A stretch of DNA of 64,000 bases from Photobacterium swingsii (GCF_024346715.1 NZ_AP024852.1:1488001-1552000); one strand, 5' to 3'; positions 8,077 through 16,914 are shown, numbered from the stretch's first letter. Translations and numbers: made by a program. The notes: generated from the letters alone by a model not told the origin.

Positions 8077-9471
8077 ATGAGCATATTTATCTCTATACTT
8101 GTCGTATCTATAGTCGGATTCGCCATTCTTAAAAAATATAACGCGATTGCCACCCTATTTTTAGGGGCGGCGGTACTAATGGCTGTCTGTGCTGTGATGG
8201 GGCTGCCCGTTATACCTGAAGCTCAATCCAGTGGTAATGCGTGGCTGGATATTTTTGAATCGATGAACCTAATGTTCAACAATCGCTTCGGCGGCATGGG
8301 GCTGATCCTGTTTGCCTTGTTGGCTTATGCCCGTTATATGACGTACATCGGTGCTAACGACATTGTCATCAATAATGCGCTAAGACTGCTTGGTGGTATC
8401 AACAAGCCTTATTTATTGCTAGCTGTGACATTCCTTATTGGTAGCTTTATTTCGTTGGCAGGGTTTGGTGCAACTAGCTTGGCTGTACTCCTAATGTCGA
8501 CACTATTCCCTGTGCTCAATGCGCTCGGTTTACCTGCTATTTCAATTGCTGCTGCTATTGCCACAACGGCAACTATTAGCTTCTCGCCTTTGGCTGTAGA
8601 TTCAGTGATTGCGGCAGAGAATGTAGGTATGTCGGTTGAAATTTACACCCTTAAATATCAAATTCCTTTGGCTATTCCAAGCATGCTAGCGATGGCGGCT
8701 GCCCATTATTTTTGGCAGCAATATATGGATAAAAAAGAAGGTTTGTTCCAGCAGGGTAGTACTAAAAAAGTTGATCTGAAAAACGTTGATGTACGTACCG
8801 CAGAAGTTGAAGGCAAAGCACCGGGTTTTTACGGTTGGTTGCCAATGCTGCCTATCATAGTGCTTATTGTGACTAGTGGTGAGCTAGGCCTGATTGAAGG
8901 CGTTACTATGAATATTGGTACAATTGCCATTCTATGTTTGTTCACCGCGATGGCGCTAGAAGCGATTCGTCACCGTAGCGGTCGTACTGCAATGGAAGGC
9001 ATGAGCGCGATTGTAAAAGGTATGGAAGATGCGTTACCTGTAGTTCTGATTTTGGTTGGTGCTGGTGTGTTTGCACAAAGCCTGAAGGCAATCGGTGCGA
9101 TTAATATGCTGATTGAATCAGCTTCGCAGGTTGGTTTTGGACCAACAGCTATGATGCTTGCGCTGGTTGGCTTAACGGGTGCGGTTGCCTTCCTTACTGG
9201 CTCTGGTAATGCGGCATTCTATGCTTTTGTTGAGCTTATTCCTAAAATTGCCGATGGCATGGGCATTAATGGCGTCTACTTAGTGATGCCTATGCAGCAA
9301 GCATCGAATGCTTGTCGTGCAATGTCGCCAGTTGCTGGGGTTATTGTCGCGTCATCTGGTATGGCAAAAGTGTCGCCGTTTGATTTGATCAAACGAACCA
9401 TTCCACCCATCACTTTTGGGCTGGCAGTTAACATCATCTTGAGCATTATTTTCCTGCCAATGGCGATTTAA
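8077..9471 (+). CDS. dcuC: Anaerobic C4-dicarboxylate transporter, DcuC family
   Basis: The protein has 464 residues from the ATG at 8077, preceded by GAGGAA; E. coli DcuC is of similar length. A longer reading from 8020 would use TTG and lacks a ribosome site. About 12 hydrophobic segments are visible, with the family's small-residue-rich loops (SLAGFGATSLA, SFSPLAVDS, LTGSGNAAFYAF, ACRAMSPVAGV). DcuC proteins in the inner membrane exchange or export succinate, typically during fermentation or anaerobic respiration. The FNR-like box upstream fits anaerobic expression. A terminator follows at 9521. Dicarboxylate specificity is inferred from the family. Confidence 0.85.
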   Translation: MSIFISILVVSIVGFAILKKYNAIATLFLGAAVLMAVCAVMGLPVIPEAQSSGNAWLDIFESMNLMFNNRFGGMGLILFALLAYARYMTYIGANDIVINNALRLLGGINKPYLLLAVTFLIGSFISLAGFGATSLAVLLMSTLFPVLNALGLPAISIAAAIATTATISFSPLAVDSVIAAENVGMSVEIYTLKYQIPLAIPSMLAMAAAHYFWQQYMDKKEGLFQQGSTKKVDLKNVDVRTAEVEGKAPGFYGWLPMLPIIVLIVTSGELGLIEGVTMNIGTIAILCLFTAMALEAIRHRSGRTAMEGMSAIVKGMEDALPVVLILVGAGVFAQSLKAIGAINMLIESASQVGFGPTAMMLALVGLTGAVAFLTGSGNAAFYAFVELIPKIADGMGINGVYLVMPMQQASNACRAMSPVAGVIVASSGMAKVSPFDLIKRTIPPITFGLAVNIILSIIFLPMAI

Positions 9472-9520
9472 TACTTATTACATTACTAAATCGCCGGTGG
9501 GGTTGGTATGACCGCATAAT

Positions 9521-9559
9521 AAAAAGCCTGACTCGTACTATGACGTGTCAGGCTTTTTT
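9521..9559. terminator. Bidirectional terminator between dcuC and the Crp/Fnr regulator
   Basis: AAAAAGCCTGAC pairs with GTCAGGCTTTTT across a 14-base loop, with T/A tracts on both sides. It serves two convergent genes. Confidence 0.85.
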
Positions 9560-9615
9560 GTGCGTTACCTTCTTATTTTCCTAAATGGCGAGTCACTGTG
9601 CTGATACGCTTGGCA

Positions 9616-10296
9616 TTAGTCACATTCAAAGATAAAGGATTTGAGTGCTTCAATATCCACAATGCTTATCTCACCATTAGTTTTAGCAATTAATCCTTTA
9701 TCGATTAATTCTTTAACAGCGCGGCGATAGACTCGGCTCGATGTGCCAAAGCGCTCGGCTTCTTGCTCTGCTTTATCAAATGAACCCAGAATGACCTTAT
9801 CTTGATAGCGGTGCCATAAGTCATACGCAATGTTGTATGTGATAGGGTGCAGTAAGCGATAAGTATAAATATCTAATGAATCTTGGTAGTCATTTGCGAG
9901 GGCACTGGCAAAAAAGAGGGTAAATTCAGGCCGATGATTGATGAGATCGGCAACGGATTTCAAGCAAATGACATCAACATCGAGTTGCTCTTCTGCTACT
10001 ACATTCCATTGGCATGCTGTTTGAGAGAACAACTCCATTTCGCCAAAAATGTGATGGTCACAATCTACTTCACCTAGCTGAAAGCATCGACCGTTTATCG
10101 CGGAGATGTTCATTGACACGCGCCCTACAGAAACGAGGTAGAGATGTTCAACGGGCTGACCTTGCTGAAGTATGACTTCACCGGCTTGGTAAAATCGGCT
10201 GTGAAGGTGGCACTGATAAAAAGCGTCACGAAATTCGTCATAGAGCGCATTTAACGTTTCGGTAAATCGACCTGTTTGGTAAGGCTTCAGCTGCAT
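9616..10296 (-). CDS. Crp/Fnr family transcriptional regulator (YeiL-like)
   Basis: The protein has 226 residues. A cyclic-nucleotide-binding-like beta barrel spans about residues 30-120 (AGEVILQQGQPVEHLYLV, then GEMELFS). It is followed by the dimer helix and a C-terminal winged helix (RFGTSSRVYRRAVKELIDKGLI). The arrangement resembles E. coli YeiL, a regulator beside nucleoside-salvage genes, and the next upstream genes here are a nucleoside phosphorylase and pnuC on the same strand. A role in controlling nucleoside or nicotinamide riboside salvage is inferred from position. The effector is unknown. The gap to the phosphorylase (183 bases, with a hairpin) suggests its own promoter. Confidence 0.8.
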   Translation of the reverse strand: MQLKPYQTGRFTETLNALYDEFRDAFYQCHLHSRFYQAGEVILQQGQPVEHLYLVSVGRVSMNISAINGRCFQLGEVDCDHHIFGEMELFSQTACQWNVVAEEQLDVDVICLKSVADLINHRPEFTLFFASALANDYQDSLDIYTYRLLHPITYNIAYDLWHRYQDKVILGSFDKAEQEAERFGTSSRVYRRAVKELIDKGLIAKTNGEISIVDIEALKSFIFECD

Positions 10297-10428
10297 AGTA
10301 GTGATGAAACGGAGATGAGAGCTAAGGAGGTTGCGAAATGATACATGTATCAGTAGAGCCGCAATGTTGCAAAGATCACAGATATAAGGACCCGCACAGA
10401 TAGAGGGGCACTGTTTTCCTATTAGAAA

Positions 10429-10459
10429 ACATAAAGCCCAGAAAATCTGAGCTTTATGT
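10429..10459 (-). terminator. Terminator after the nucleoside phosphorylase
   Basis: A 9-bp stem (ACATAAAGC / GCTTTATGT) with an inner CAGA/TCTG helix is followed on the minus strand by TTTTC. It lies 21 bases beyond the phosphorylase stop codon. Confidence 0.65.
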
Positions 10460-10479
10460 GCTTTGTCATTGCTATGTGA

Positions 10480-11223
10480 TTATGGTGTCATGTTGCACAG
10501 TGCAGATAAAGCGGCTTTTGCTGCCATTAATTCACCTTTCTGCATGGTGTCATTTGCATTGGCATACTCACTGACACCCTCTTGAACATCTTGCTGGTAA
10601 AGCACAACATTATTCAAAATTGAGGCCACTTGCAGGCCGCGTAGTCTTCCTACCGTGAATAAAGCCGATGTTTCCATGTCTGCGCCTAGCACACCTTTAC
10701 GATTCCAGTGTTCGCAGAGTGTATCTTCATCGTCAGTGTAGAAACTGTCGTGCGAACGCACTATGCCGTAATGGGTCGGATAGTTATGTTGGCGCAAATA
10801 ACTTTCTATCCCAGTTGTTAAAGCACGGCTCGCAACAGCAGGGTAAGTGTCAGTGATATAGGCTTTAGAGCCCCCTTCATCACGCACAGCCCCTTCGGCA
10901 ACAATCAATTCACCTAGCTGAATGTGACTTTGTAATGCACCTGCCGATCCAACGCGAATCAGATACTTTGCACCGCATAAGGCTAATTCTTCTAGTGCAA
11001 TGATGGCTGAAGGAGCCCCTATACCTGTACTGCACACTGTGATTTTTTGGCCTTGGTAGTCACCGCTAACCACTCGGTATTCGCGGTTGTTAGCGAGCTG
11101 TTCGCTGTTGTCGAGTAAGGTTGCGATTCGATTGACTCTATCGGGTTCGCCACAGACGATCACTTTTTCTGATACATCAGCAATACCGACAGCGATATGG
11201 GGTTGTTGGGCATGGTTACTCAT
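10480..11223 (-). CDS. Nucleoside phosphorylase, uridine phosphorylase-like (PNP/UDP family)
   Basis: The protein has 247 residues. Family motifs are present: GEPDRVNRIA near the N-terminus, the signature STGIGAPSAIIALEEL around 74-89, the phosphate-site RVGSAGAL, and ADMETSALF near 183 (the ribose-contacting Met-Glu). The enzyme cleaves a nucleoside with phosphate to base plus ribose-1-phosphate. Uridine is the default guess from similarity. However, the gene overlaps the pnuC stop by ATGA at 11223, so it is translationally coupled to a nicotinamide riboside transporter and may act on that nucleoside. It is cytosolic. Substrate is uncertain; family assignment is firm. Confidence 0.85.
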   Translation of the reverse strand: MSNHAQQPHIAVGIADVSEKVIVCGEPDRVNRIATLLDNSEQLANNREYRVVSGDYQGQKITVCSTGIGAPSAIIALEELALCGAKYLIRVGSAGALQSHIQLGELIVAEGAVRDEGGSKAYITDTYPAVASRALTTGIESYLRQHNYPTHYGIVRSHDSFYTDDEDTLCEHWNRKGVLGADMETSALFTVGRLRGLQVASILNNVVLYQQDVQEGVSEYANANDTMQKGELMAAKAALSALCNMTP

Positions 11224-11966
11224 TACGCTAACTCGTTTGCTGTTTCAGTTGTTTTATTTTGATTCTGTTTTGCTGTCCCCATCCATGTACGTGTACCGTT
11301 CATCGCAATGAATAGCAAAATAGCGTACTCGATAGATAGTGCATATACACCTTGAGCGGCATAAATACCGACACTGATGATGTTAATCACGACCCATAAA
11401 ATCCAATTCTCAACATATTTACGGGTCATTAAGATTTGGGCTACCACAGAAAGCACTGTCATAACAGAATCCCAAAATGGGAATGCATCAGGTTCTAGCG
11501 TTGGGCGGGCTAAGTCTGCACCCAACAGGTTTAGGCCATCGACGCTAATATTGGCGAGTGCTAAGAAGAATGGGTCGATGTAAATGGTCATGAGGCCTAT
11601 GGCTAGCACACTTACAGCAACCGTGTAAGACAGTTTTTGTTTGCTGAGCCAACGTACTTCAAGCATGTCACCATTTTCAGATGCAGGTCTAGTCCATGCG
11701 TACCAGCCATAAAGGTTGGCGCAAAAGAAAAACAGTTGCAGTAGCAAAATGCCATATAGCTGGATTTGGTAAAAAATGATGGCAAACAACGTGACATTAA
11801 TTAAGCCAAATAAGTAGTTAATCGTTTTTTCTTGGCTGGCATTCCAAATACACAGTAAGCCAAAAATTGTTCCGATGGCTTCAATCCACGACATAGCGTA
11901 GCCGCCACCAATAGGGATGTTGATAAGGGTGTTATTGATATCGAACCAAGCGATAAAGTCCATCAT
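11223..11966 (-). CDS. pnuC: PnuC family nicotinamide riboside (or related vitamin) transporter
   Basis: The protein has 247 residues with about seven membrane helices. The PnuC-type core starts at SWIEAIGTIFGLLCIWNA, followed by a helix with GLINVTLFAIIFYQIQLYG and the aromatic NLYGWYAW motif used for substrate binding. PnuC proteins are facilitators for nicotinamide riboside that rely on intracellular trapping; relatives carry thiamine or riboflavin. The gene ends in a 4-base overlap with the nucleoside phosphorylase, which points to a nucleoside-type substrate and metabolic trapping by phosphorolysis. The start is either of two adjacent ATGs (11966 or 11963). A GGACA-TT-TGTCC dyad lies in the promoter region. 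Confidence 0.85.
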   Translation of the reverse strand: MMDFIAWFDINNTLINIPIGGGYAMSWIEAIGTIFGLLCIWNASQEKTINYLFGLINVTLFAIIFYQIQLYGILLLQLFFFCANLYGWYAWTRPASENGDMLEVRWLSKQKLSYTVAVSVLAIGLMTIYIDPFFLALANISVDGLNLLGADLARPTLEPDAFPFWDSVMTVLSVVAQILMTRKYVENWILWVVINIISVGIYAAQGVYALSIEYAILLFIAMNGTRTWMGTAKQNQNKTTETANELA

Positions 11967-12017
11967 GCATGTCCTTGGGTGATTATTGGTATGGCGCTAG
12001 TGTAGGAAATTGCTTTT

Positions 12018-12039
12018 ATTATCTTAAGGACATTTGTCC
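12018..12039 (-). promoter_or_regulatory. Candidate pnuC promoter and operator dyad
   Basis: On the minus strand GATAAT (12023-12018) could be the -10 element. Just upstream, within the spacer, sits the inverted repeat GGACA-TT-TGTCC at 12028-12039, a plausible regulator site. Both calls are by eye. Confidence 0.35.
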
Positions 12040-12240
12040 GACTAGCATTGGCAACCTTCATGTTTTGAGAATTATCCCATGGCTTGATGAATGGGTGCAC
12101 ACATTCATCTTGGAGAGGAGGTGTTCAAAAGCTAGGTTTAAAGGTATCTGCGCTTCTCTATTATTTTTTAGTCTTTTGTTTTTACACATGATCAAAAAAA
12201 GATCAGTCGATACGCCCAATAAAGTTTGTATATCTGTAAA

Positions 12241-12254
12241 ATCATATATATGAT
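12241..12254. promoter_or_regulatory. Candidate ArsR-type operator upstream of GAPDH/arsJ
   Basis: ATCATATATATGAT is a perfect 14-bp palindrome, 49 bases before the GAPDH start. Its core CATATATATG recurs before the ArsC-ArsR fusion gene (5438). Common control by that repressor is inferred. The rest of the 336-bp gap between pnuC and this operon shows no gene; an unsupported 94-codon frame beginning at 11969 was rejected. Confidence 0.5.
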
Positions 12255-12302
12255 AATTCGCATATCTTAACTATTGCTTCTTAATCTCGAAAAGGGAATC
12301 AC

Positions 12303-13301
12303 ATGGCTATTAAAGTAGGTATTAACGGTTTTGGTCGTATCGGTCGTTTAGCATTACGTGCGGCATTTGATTGGCAAGATGTAGAGTTTGTACAAATAAA
12401 TGATGTTGCAGGTGATGCAACAACCTTAGGCCACTTACTTGAGTTCGATTCAGTTCAAGGCCGCTGGGGTCATCAAGTTGGCGTGGATGGCGACACTTTA
12501 GTGGTTAATGGACAACGTATTCGTTGTACGCAAGCGCGTGACATTAATGATGTTGATTGGTCTGAGTGTGATGTTGTTCTTGAGGCGACGGGTGTGCACC
12601 GTAAAACGGCGATGCTACAACAATACCTCGACCAAGGTGTTAAGCGTGTTGTCGTTTCTGCACCTGTTAAAGAGGAAGGTGTCTTGAATGTGGTTGTTGG
12701 TGTTAACGATCATCTTTACAACCCTGAGCAACACCGCATCGTAACAGCAGCGTCATGTACTACGAACTGCATTGCACCAATTGTAAAAGTTATTCATGAG
12801 AAATTGGGTATTGAGCAATCTTCATTTACGACAATTCACGATTTAACCAATACCCAAACAATTTTGGATGCGCCGCATAAAGATCTTCGCCGTGCCCGTG
12901 CGTGTGGAATGAGCTTGATCCCAACTACGACAGGCTCAGCAACAGCAATCGTTGAAATCTTCCCAGAGCTAGCAGGCAAAATTAACGGTCATGCGGTACG
13001 TGTGCCATTAGCAAATGCTTCATTAACCGATATTATTTTTGATGTAAGTCGTGATACGACTGCGGAAGAAGTTAATGCGTTACTGCAAGCAGCCGCTGAA
13101 GGTGAAATGAAAGGTGTACTCGGTTTTGAAGCGCGTCCTCTCGTATCGATTGACTACAAAGGTGACCAACGCTCAACCATCGTTGATGCATTGTCTACCA
13201 TGGTTGTGAATAATCGCATGGTAAAGGTGTACGCGTGGTACGACAACGAAATGGGCTACGCAACACGTACAGCCGAACTGATCCGTAAAGTGGGCGCATA
13301 A
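12303..13301 (+). CDS. Glyceraldehyde-3-phosphate dehydrogenase of the ArsJ-linked type
   Basis: The protein has 332 residues. The NAD site is GINGFGRIG at 6-14. The catalytic Cys152 lies in ASCTTNC, and the C-terminal NEMGYATR motif is present. GAPDHs beside arsJ use arsenate in place of phosphate to form 1-arseno-3-phosphoglycerate, which ArsJ then exports (established for the Pseudomonas aeruginosa pair). The gene starts 39 bases before arsJ ends its own leader, in one operon, and AAGGGA precedes the ATG. It differs from a housekeeping gapA in context and in the sequence around the phosphate loop, so I call it the arsenic paralogue. It is probably induced by arsenate through the palindrome at 12241. 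Confidence 0.88.
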   Translation: MAIKVGINGFGRIGRLALRAAFDWQDVEFVQINDVAGDATTLGHLLEFDSVQGRWGHQVGVDGDTLVVNGQRIRCTQARDINDVDWSECDVVLEATGVHRKTAMLQQYLDQGVKRVVVSAPVKEEGVLNVVVGVNDHLYNPEQHRIVTAASCTTNCIAPIVKVIHEKLGIEQSSFTTIHDLTNTQTILDAPHKDLRRARACGMSLIPTTTGSATAIVEIFPELAGKINGHAVRVPLANASLTDIIFDVSRDTTAEEVNALLQAAAEGEMKGVLGFEARPLVSIDYKGDQRSTIVDALSTMVVNNRMVKVYAWYDNEMGYATRTAELIRKVGA

Positions 13302-13340
13302 ATTAAGTAGATATACTTAGTTGAGTTAAAAGGCATAGCC

Positions 13341-14567
13341 ATGATCGCGACTTTTTCACAATTACCCCAGCAAGTGCGCCAATACATCTTGGTGACGTTT
13401 AATTACTGGAATTTTACCGTTACTGATGGTGCATTACGTATGCTCGTGGTGTTGCATTTTCACCACTTGGGTTACACACCGCTACAAATAGCGTCTTTGT
13501 TCTTGTTTTATGAGTTCTTTGGAGTAGTCACTAACCTTATTGGGGGGTGGCTTGGTGCTAGGCTTGGTTTAAATAAAACCATGAATATTGGTTTAGCCAT
13601 GCAGGTCACGGCGTTGTTAATGCTCGCTGTTCCCGCCGATTCACTGACAGTGTTGTGGGTTATGCTTGCACAGGCTATTTCTGGCATAGCTAAAGACCTG
13701 AATAAAATGAGTGCGAAAAGCGCGATCAAAACGTTAGTACCAAACGATCAACAAGGTGCTTTGTACAAGTGGATTGCCATTCTGACTGGGTCGAAAAATG
13801 CCTTAAAAGGTGCAGGTTTCTTCTTAGGTGGACTCTTGCTGGCTTGGCTCGGCTTCCAAGGTGCGGTTGTGCTAATGGCATCTGTGCTGATGGCTGTACT
13901 CATCATGAGCCTGATTTGGCTTGAAAAAGACTTAGGTAAAGCCAAAAAAGCCATCAAGTTTAAAGAGATTTTCTCTAAGAGTCGTAGCATTAATATCTTG
14001 TCAGCCGATCGAATGTTTTTGTTCGGTGCGCGTGATGTCTGGTTTGTCGTCGCGCTTCCTATTTACCTAGGGCAAGTGTTTGGTTGGGATCATTTATGGG
14101 TGGGTGGTTTCCTTGCACTTTGGGTGATCGCCTATGGCTTTGTGCAAGGCTTTGCGCCGCGCATTACAGGTAAAGCACAAGGTATTGTTCCTGATGGTCG
14201 TGTCGCTATGATTTGGGTTGCCTTGCTAGCTCTTATTACGGGTGCCATAGCTTTAGGTGTTCAATATAACTGGCAGCCACAATTCACGATAGTTTTTGGT
14301 TTACTTGTTTTTGGCGCTGTATTTGCTGTTAATTCATCGCTGCACTCATACCTCATTGTGAGTTACGCAAAAGGTGATGGGGTGTCTTTAGATGTCGGTT
14401 TTTACTATATGGCAAATGCGATGGGGCGCTTAATTGGTACGATCTTATCTGGTTGGGTGTACCAAGAAGCAGGTTTAGCGGCTTGTCTGTGGGTCTCGTT
14501 TGGGTTCTTAGTTGTCACGACATTGATCTCTATCGGCTTACCTCAACATAAAACTGTTTCTGCATAG
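13341..14567 (+). CDS. arsJ: ArsJ organoarsenical efflux permease (MFS)
   Basis: The protein has 408 residues and about 11-12 transmembrane segments of the major facilitator superfamily. Typical features are the first-half signature YNW-like opening (FNYWNFTVTDGALRMLV), GGWLGARLG in the loop after helix 2, and the conserved stretch GIAKDLNKMSAKSAIK. ArsJ removes 1-arseno-3-phosphoglycerate made by the adjacent GAPDH, giving net arsenate extrusion without reduction. It follows the GAPDH gene by 39 bases with AAAGG before the ATG, and ends at a strong terminator. No ArsB or Acr3 arsenite pump is in this window. Confidence 0.9.
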   Translation: MIATFSQLPQQVRQYILVTFNYWNFTVTDGALRMLVVLHFHHLGYTPLQIASLFLFYEFFGVVTNLIGGWLGARLGLNKTMNIGLAMQVTALLMLAVPADSLTVLWVMLAQAISGIAKDLNKMSAKSAIKTLVPNDQQGALYKWIAILTGSKNALKGAGFFLGGLLLAWLGFQGAVVLMASVLMAVLIMSLIWLEKDLGKAKKAIKFKEIFSKSRSINILSADRMFLFGARDVWFVVALPIYLGQVFGWDHLWVGGFLALWVIAYGFVQGFAPRITGKAQGIVPDGRVAMIWVALLALITGAIALGVQYNWQPQFTIVFGLLVFGAVFAVNSSLHSYLIVSYAKGDGVSLDVGFYYMANAMGRLIGTILSGWVYQEAGLAACLWVSFGFLVVTTLISIGLPQHKTVSA

Positions 14568-14584
14568 TAACGCTGCTCTATGAC

Positions 14585-14615
14585 AAACCACGGTGATCCA
14601 ATTACCGTGGTTTTT
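14585..14615 (+). terminator. Terminator after arsJ
   Basis: A 10-bp stem AAACCACGGT / ACCGTGGTTT is followed by a T tract, 18 bases after the arsJ stop. Confidence 0.85.
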
Positions 14616-14797
14616 CTTTTTTAGTCTGATTTACTTCATCAGCAAGGATTCATTAATTAAGTTCCGTTATACTTTTTATAAAGGTGACTTGAAGATAATT
14701 GTTTCTAGTATGGCGCAGAAATACCGCTGTTACGCCTTTTGCTTGATATGAAATTCAAGTAAAAACAGAACGATAACCATAATCATAAGGCGAAAGT

Positions 14798-15442
14798 ATG
14801 CAGGCTATTTGTTTCGATTTTGATGGTACATTGATAGATTCAGAAGTTTTTCACGCACAAAATTGGTCTAACTATATTGCCTCTGTAGGGGGCGATATTT
14901 CACAACCTCAGTTTCTATCTCATTACGCAGGGCTGCCTTGGCCTAAAGTTGCGGCAGAGATGAAAAATCAATTTTCATTGACTCAAGAAATCCATCATAT
15001 TTTGCATGATATGGAAGCGCTAACCCGCGAAATGCTGCAAAAAGGACATATTCCAGCAATGCCTGGTGTGGACAATGCACTTAAGCAGTTACACGGGCAG
15101 TGTCCATTAATGGTAGTGACAGGGTCACCTCGGGAATATGTTGAAGGGATATTAGACCGATTAGGCTGGTTATCACTTTTTGACGGTGTCGTGACGGGGC
15201 AGGATGTCGAGAATAACAAACCGTCTCCAGAAATTTATCAATTGGCTTGTAAACAATTAAATGAGCAACCTGATCGTGTCATCGCTGTAGAAGACAGCCT
15301 TACGGGGATCACGTCTTCGTTATCTGCTGGGTTGCCGACAATATTGGTGAACCCTGAACTTCCGCAGTGGAATATGGATGTTCATGATTCATTTTCATCG
15401 ATGGAGGAAGCGCAAGTGCTGCTGCATCGAATGATAGCGTAA
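14798..15442 (+). CDS. HAD family phosphatase (beta-phosphoglucomutase-like subfamily)
   Basis: The protein has 214 residues with all four HAD motifs: DFDGTLIDSE at 7-16 (Asp7/Asp9), the Thr of VVTGSP near 108, the Lys in NNKPSPEIY near 145, and the acidic EDSLTGI near 164. A four-helix cap lies between motifs I and II. It is a small cytosolic sugar-phosphate or nucleotide phosphatase; the substrate cannot be told. AAGGCGAAAG precedes the ATG. It is a single gene, followed 48 bases later by a lipoprotein gene. Confidence 0.8.
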   Translation: MQAICFDFDGTLIDSEVFHAQNWSNYIASVGGDISQPQFLSHYAGLPWPKVAAEMKNQFSLTQEIHHILHDMEALTREMLQKGHIPAMPGVDNALKQLHGQCPLMVVTGSPREYVEGILDRLGWLSLFDGVVTGQDVENNKPSPEIYQLACKQLNEQPDRVIAVEDSLTGITSSLSAGLPTILVNPELPQWNMDVHDSFSSMEEAQVLLHRMIA

Positions 15443-15490
15443 AGTAACAACATGCAGTAAGGACTTAACTCGTAGTAGAAAGGAGAGCAT

Positions 15491-15856
15491 ATGAATAAAT
15501 GGCTTCTACCAATTTTTGCGGGCCTGTCATTGTCGGGTTGTGTACTGCAGCCTGAATTGGCATTTAATGACGATACTGCATGGAAAAACTATGGCTATGA
15601 AACGGCACTTTCAGGAATGATAAAAAATTCTGAAGATGATCTACGAAGCCGCGATAAAATGAAGTCGTTGCAAGCAACAGGCTATCAAGCCTATAGTGAC
15701 GGTTATGAGTTAGGGCGAACAGAATATTGTGCACAAAATGCTTTTATACTAGGTGTTAAAAACCAAGCATATCATGGCATTTGTGATCGCTTAGACTGGA
15801 CGTTTCGACAAGACTATATCAGCGGGCGTACAAGTCGTGCTGGCCGTTCATTTTAA
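15491..15856 (+). CDS. DUF2799-type lipoprotein
   Basis: The protein has 121 residues. A short signal peptide ends in the lipobox LSGC (Cys at about 17). The mature part contains repeated Tyr/Gly motifs (GYQAYSDGYELGRTEYC, YISGRTSRAGR) typical of the DUF2799 lipoprotein family in Vibrionaceae. AAAGGAGAG gives a strong start. Its function is unknown; the lipid anchor predicts the periplasmic face of the outer membrane. It is probably co-transcribed with the small gene that follows 27 bases later. Confidence 0.75.
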   Translation: MNKWLLPIFAGLSLSGCVLQPELAFNDDTAWKNYGYETALSGMIKNSEDDLRSRDKMKSLQATGYQAYSDGYELGRTEYCAQNAFILGVKNQAYHGICDRLDWTFRQDYISGRTSRAGRSF

Positions 15857-15883
15857 TAGTAAAAGAGTAATAACAGGCAAAGT

Positions 15884-16150
15884 ATGCAAAACGAAGACAT
15901 CATGACAGGCGAAATGCTTGTTGAGGCGGTTGAGAACCAACTGGCTGAAGGTAATCCTGTCAAAGTAAAAGAAACATTAATGCGCTTAGTCATGACGGGC
16001 ACACCACGTGAAGAAGCATTAGAAATGATTGCCTGCGCGCTTTCTGTGGAAGTGTTTGATGTAGCAAAGAACGAAGGCACTTTTGATCTTAAGCGCTACA
16101 GTGAAAACCTAGACTCGTTACCTGACATGCCTTGGGATTTTGACGAGTAA
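15884..16150 (+). CDS. Conserved small protein of unknown function
   Basis: The protein has 88 residues, acidic, soluble, and without signal or membrane segment. It reads as helical throughout, with a central RLVMTGTPREEALEMIACAL stretch and an acidic tail ending WDFDE. I do not recognise a domain of known function. Evidence that it is real: a ribosome-site-like ACAGG before the ATG, the tight 27-base spacing after the lipoprotein gene, normal codon use, and a terminator 35 bases after the stop. Confidence 0.65.
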   Translation: MQNEDIMTGEMLVEAVENQLAEGNPVKVKETLMRLVMTGTPREEALEMIACALSVEVFDVAKNEGTFDLKRYSENLDSLPDMPWDFDE

Positions 16151-16185
16151 ACATTCCCTGCTTCTAATTAAAAAGCCTTTACTTG

Positions 16186-16216
16186 AAACCACTGCAGATT
16201 ATTGCGGTGGTTTTTT
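16186..16216 (+). terminator. Terminator after the 88-residue gene
   Basis: An AAACCACTGCA / TGCGGTGGTTT stem (one G-T pair) with a T6 tract. Confidence 0.85.
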
Positions 16217-16914
16217 ATATGCGAGGAAAAATATTCCCCCCTCCTCGTGATGATAACAAAGTCATTAATTATCAAATCGTTGTTGCTGGATAAAATCACG
16301 ATAACAGCGTTATTGGTATTGCTGGTAGAGCGGTATGCGGACTGTAATGTATACCGCGTTCTAAGCGTCTTTTCTCAGCCTGCTTGGTTATGTCTTATGC
16401 GTTAAAGGTATGCGCTGTTGGCTTTTTGATGACTCTGTCGATAATCATCCTATTATACCAACTTGGTTTTGGGGAAGTGATCGATCATCAGCTTTTGAAT
16501 TAACTGTTAATAATATGAAAAGTCTTATTACTATTTGACACCTGTATGTAAATTATTTCCAAGCATGCTTAGTAGATGGATGTGGCTTTATGCGCAATAT
16601 TATTCTTCTAATAGTGTGATTAAACCGATGAAAAGGCAAAAAAGTAGCATTATCTAAAGGGTTTTAATGCCAAATAATACTTTGTGGGTGGTTTTAGTAT
16701 CTAGTTTGCTGCTTAAAACTGGTTATCTGGTCTGGTTTGTTGTAATAAACTGGTTTTTTCTTGTGTGACTAAGTTCAAACTTGGTTGATCATGCTGCTGT
16801 GGAATAAAATTCCAGTTTCATTTGTTGCTTATTAGTTAAAATTTAGTGCCACATTCCAAGTTTTTTTCTTTATTGTGTATATAACTTTTAAACAAGGCAG
16901 CAAGGAAACTAAAG
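16217..16914. other. About 700-bp region upstream of ald without a recognised gene
   Basis: Nothing here codes convincingly. Visible features are a GCGGTAT / ATACCGC hairpin near 16331-16356 and, in the 170 bases before ald, several copies of (A)ACTGGTT or TCTGGT around 16717-16757. These could be regulator sites for ald, but I cannot assign them. The ribosome site AAGGAAAC lies just before the ald start. Confidence 0.45.

Noticed and set aside
11969-12253. 94-codon plus-strand frame upstream of GAPDH
   Set aside because: It spans the pnuC promoter and the proposed ArsR operator, lacks a ribosome site, and its composition is unlike its neighbours.
16202-16405. 67-codon hydrophobic frame upstream of ald
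   Set aside because: Begins within the terminator T tract of the preceding gene and has no ribosome site.
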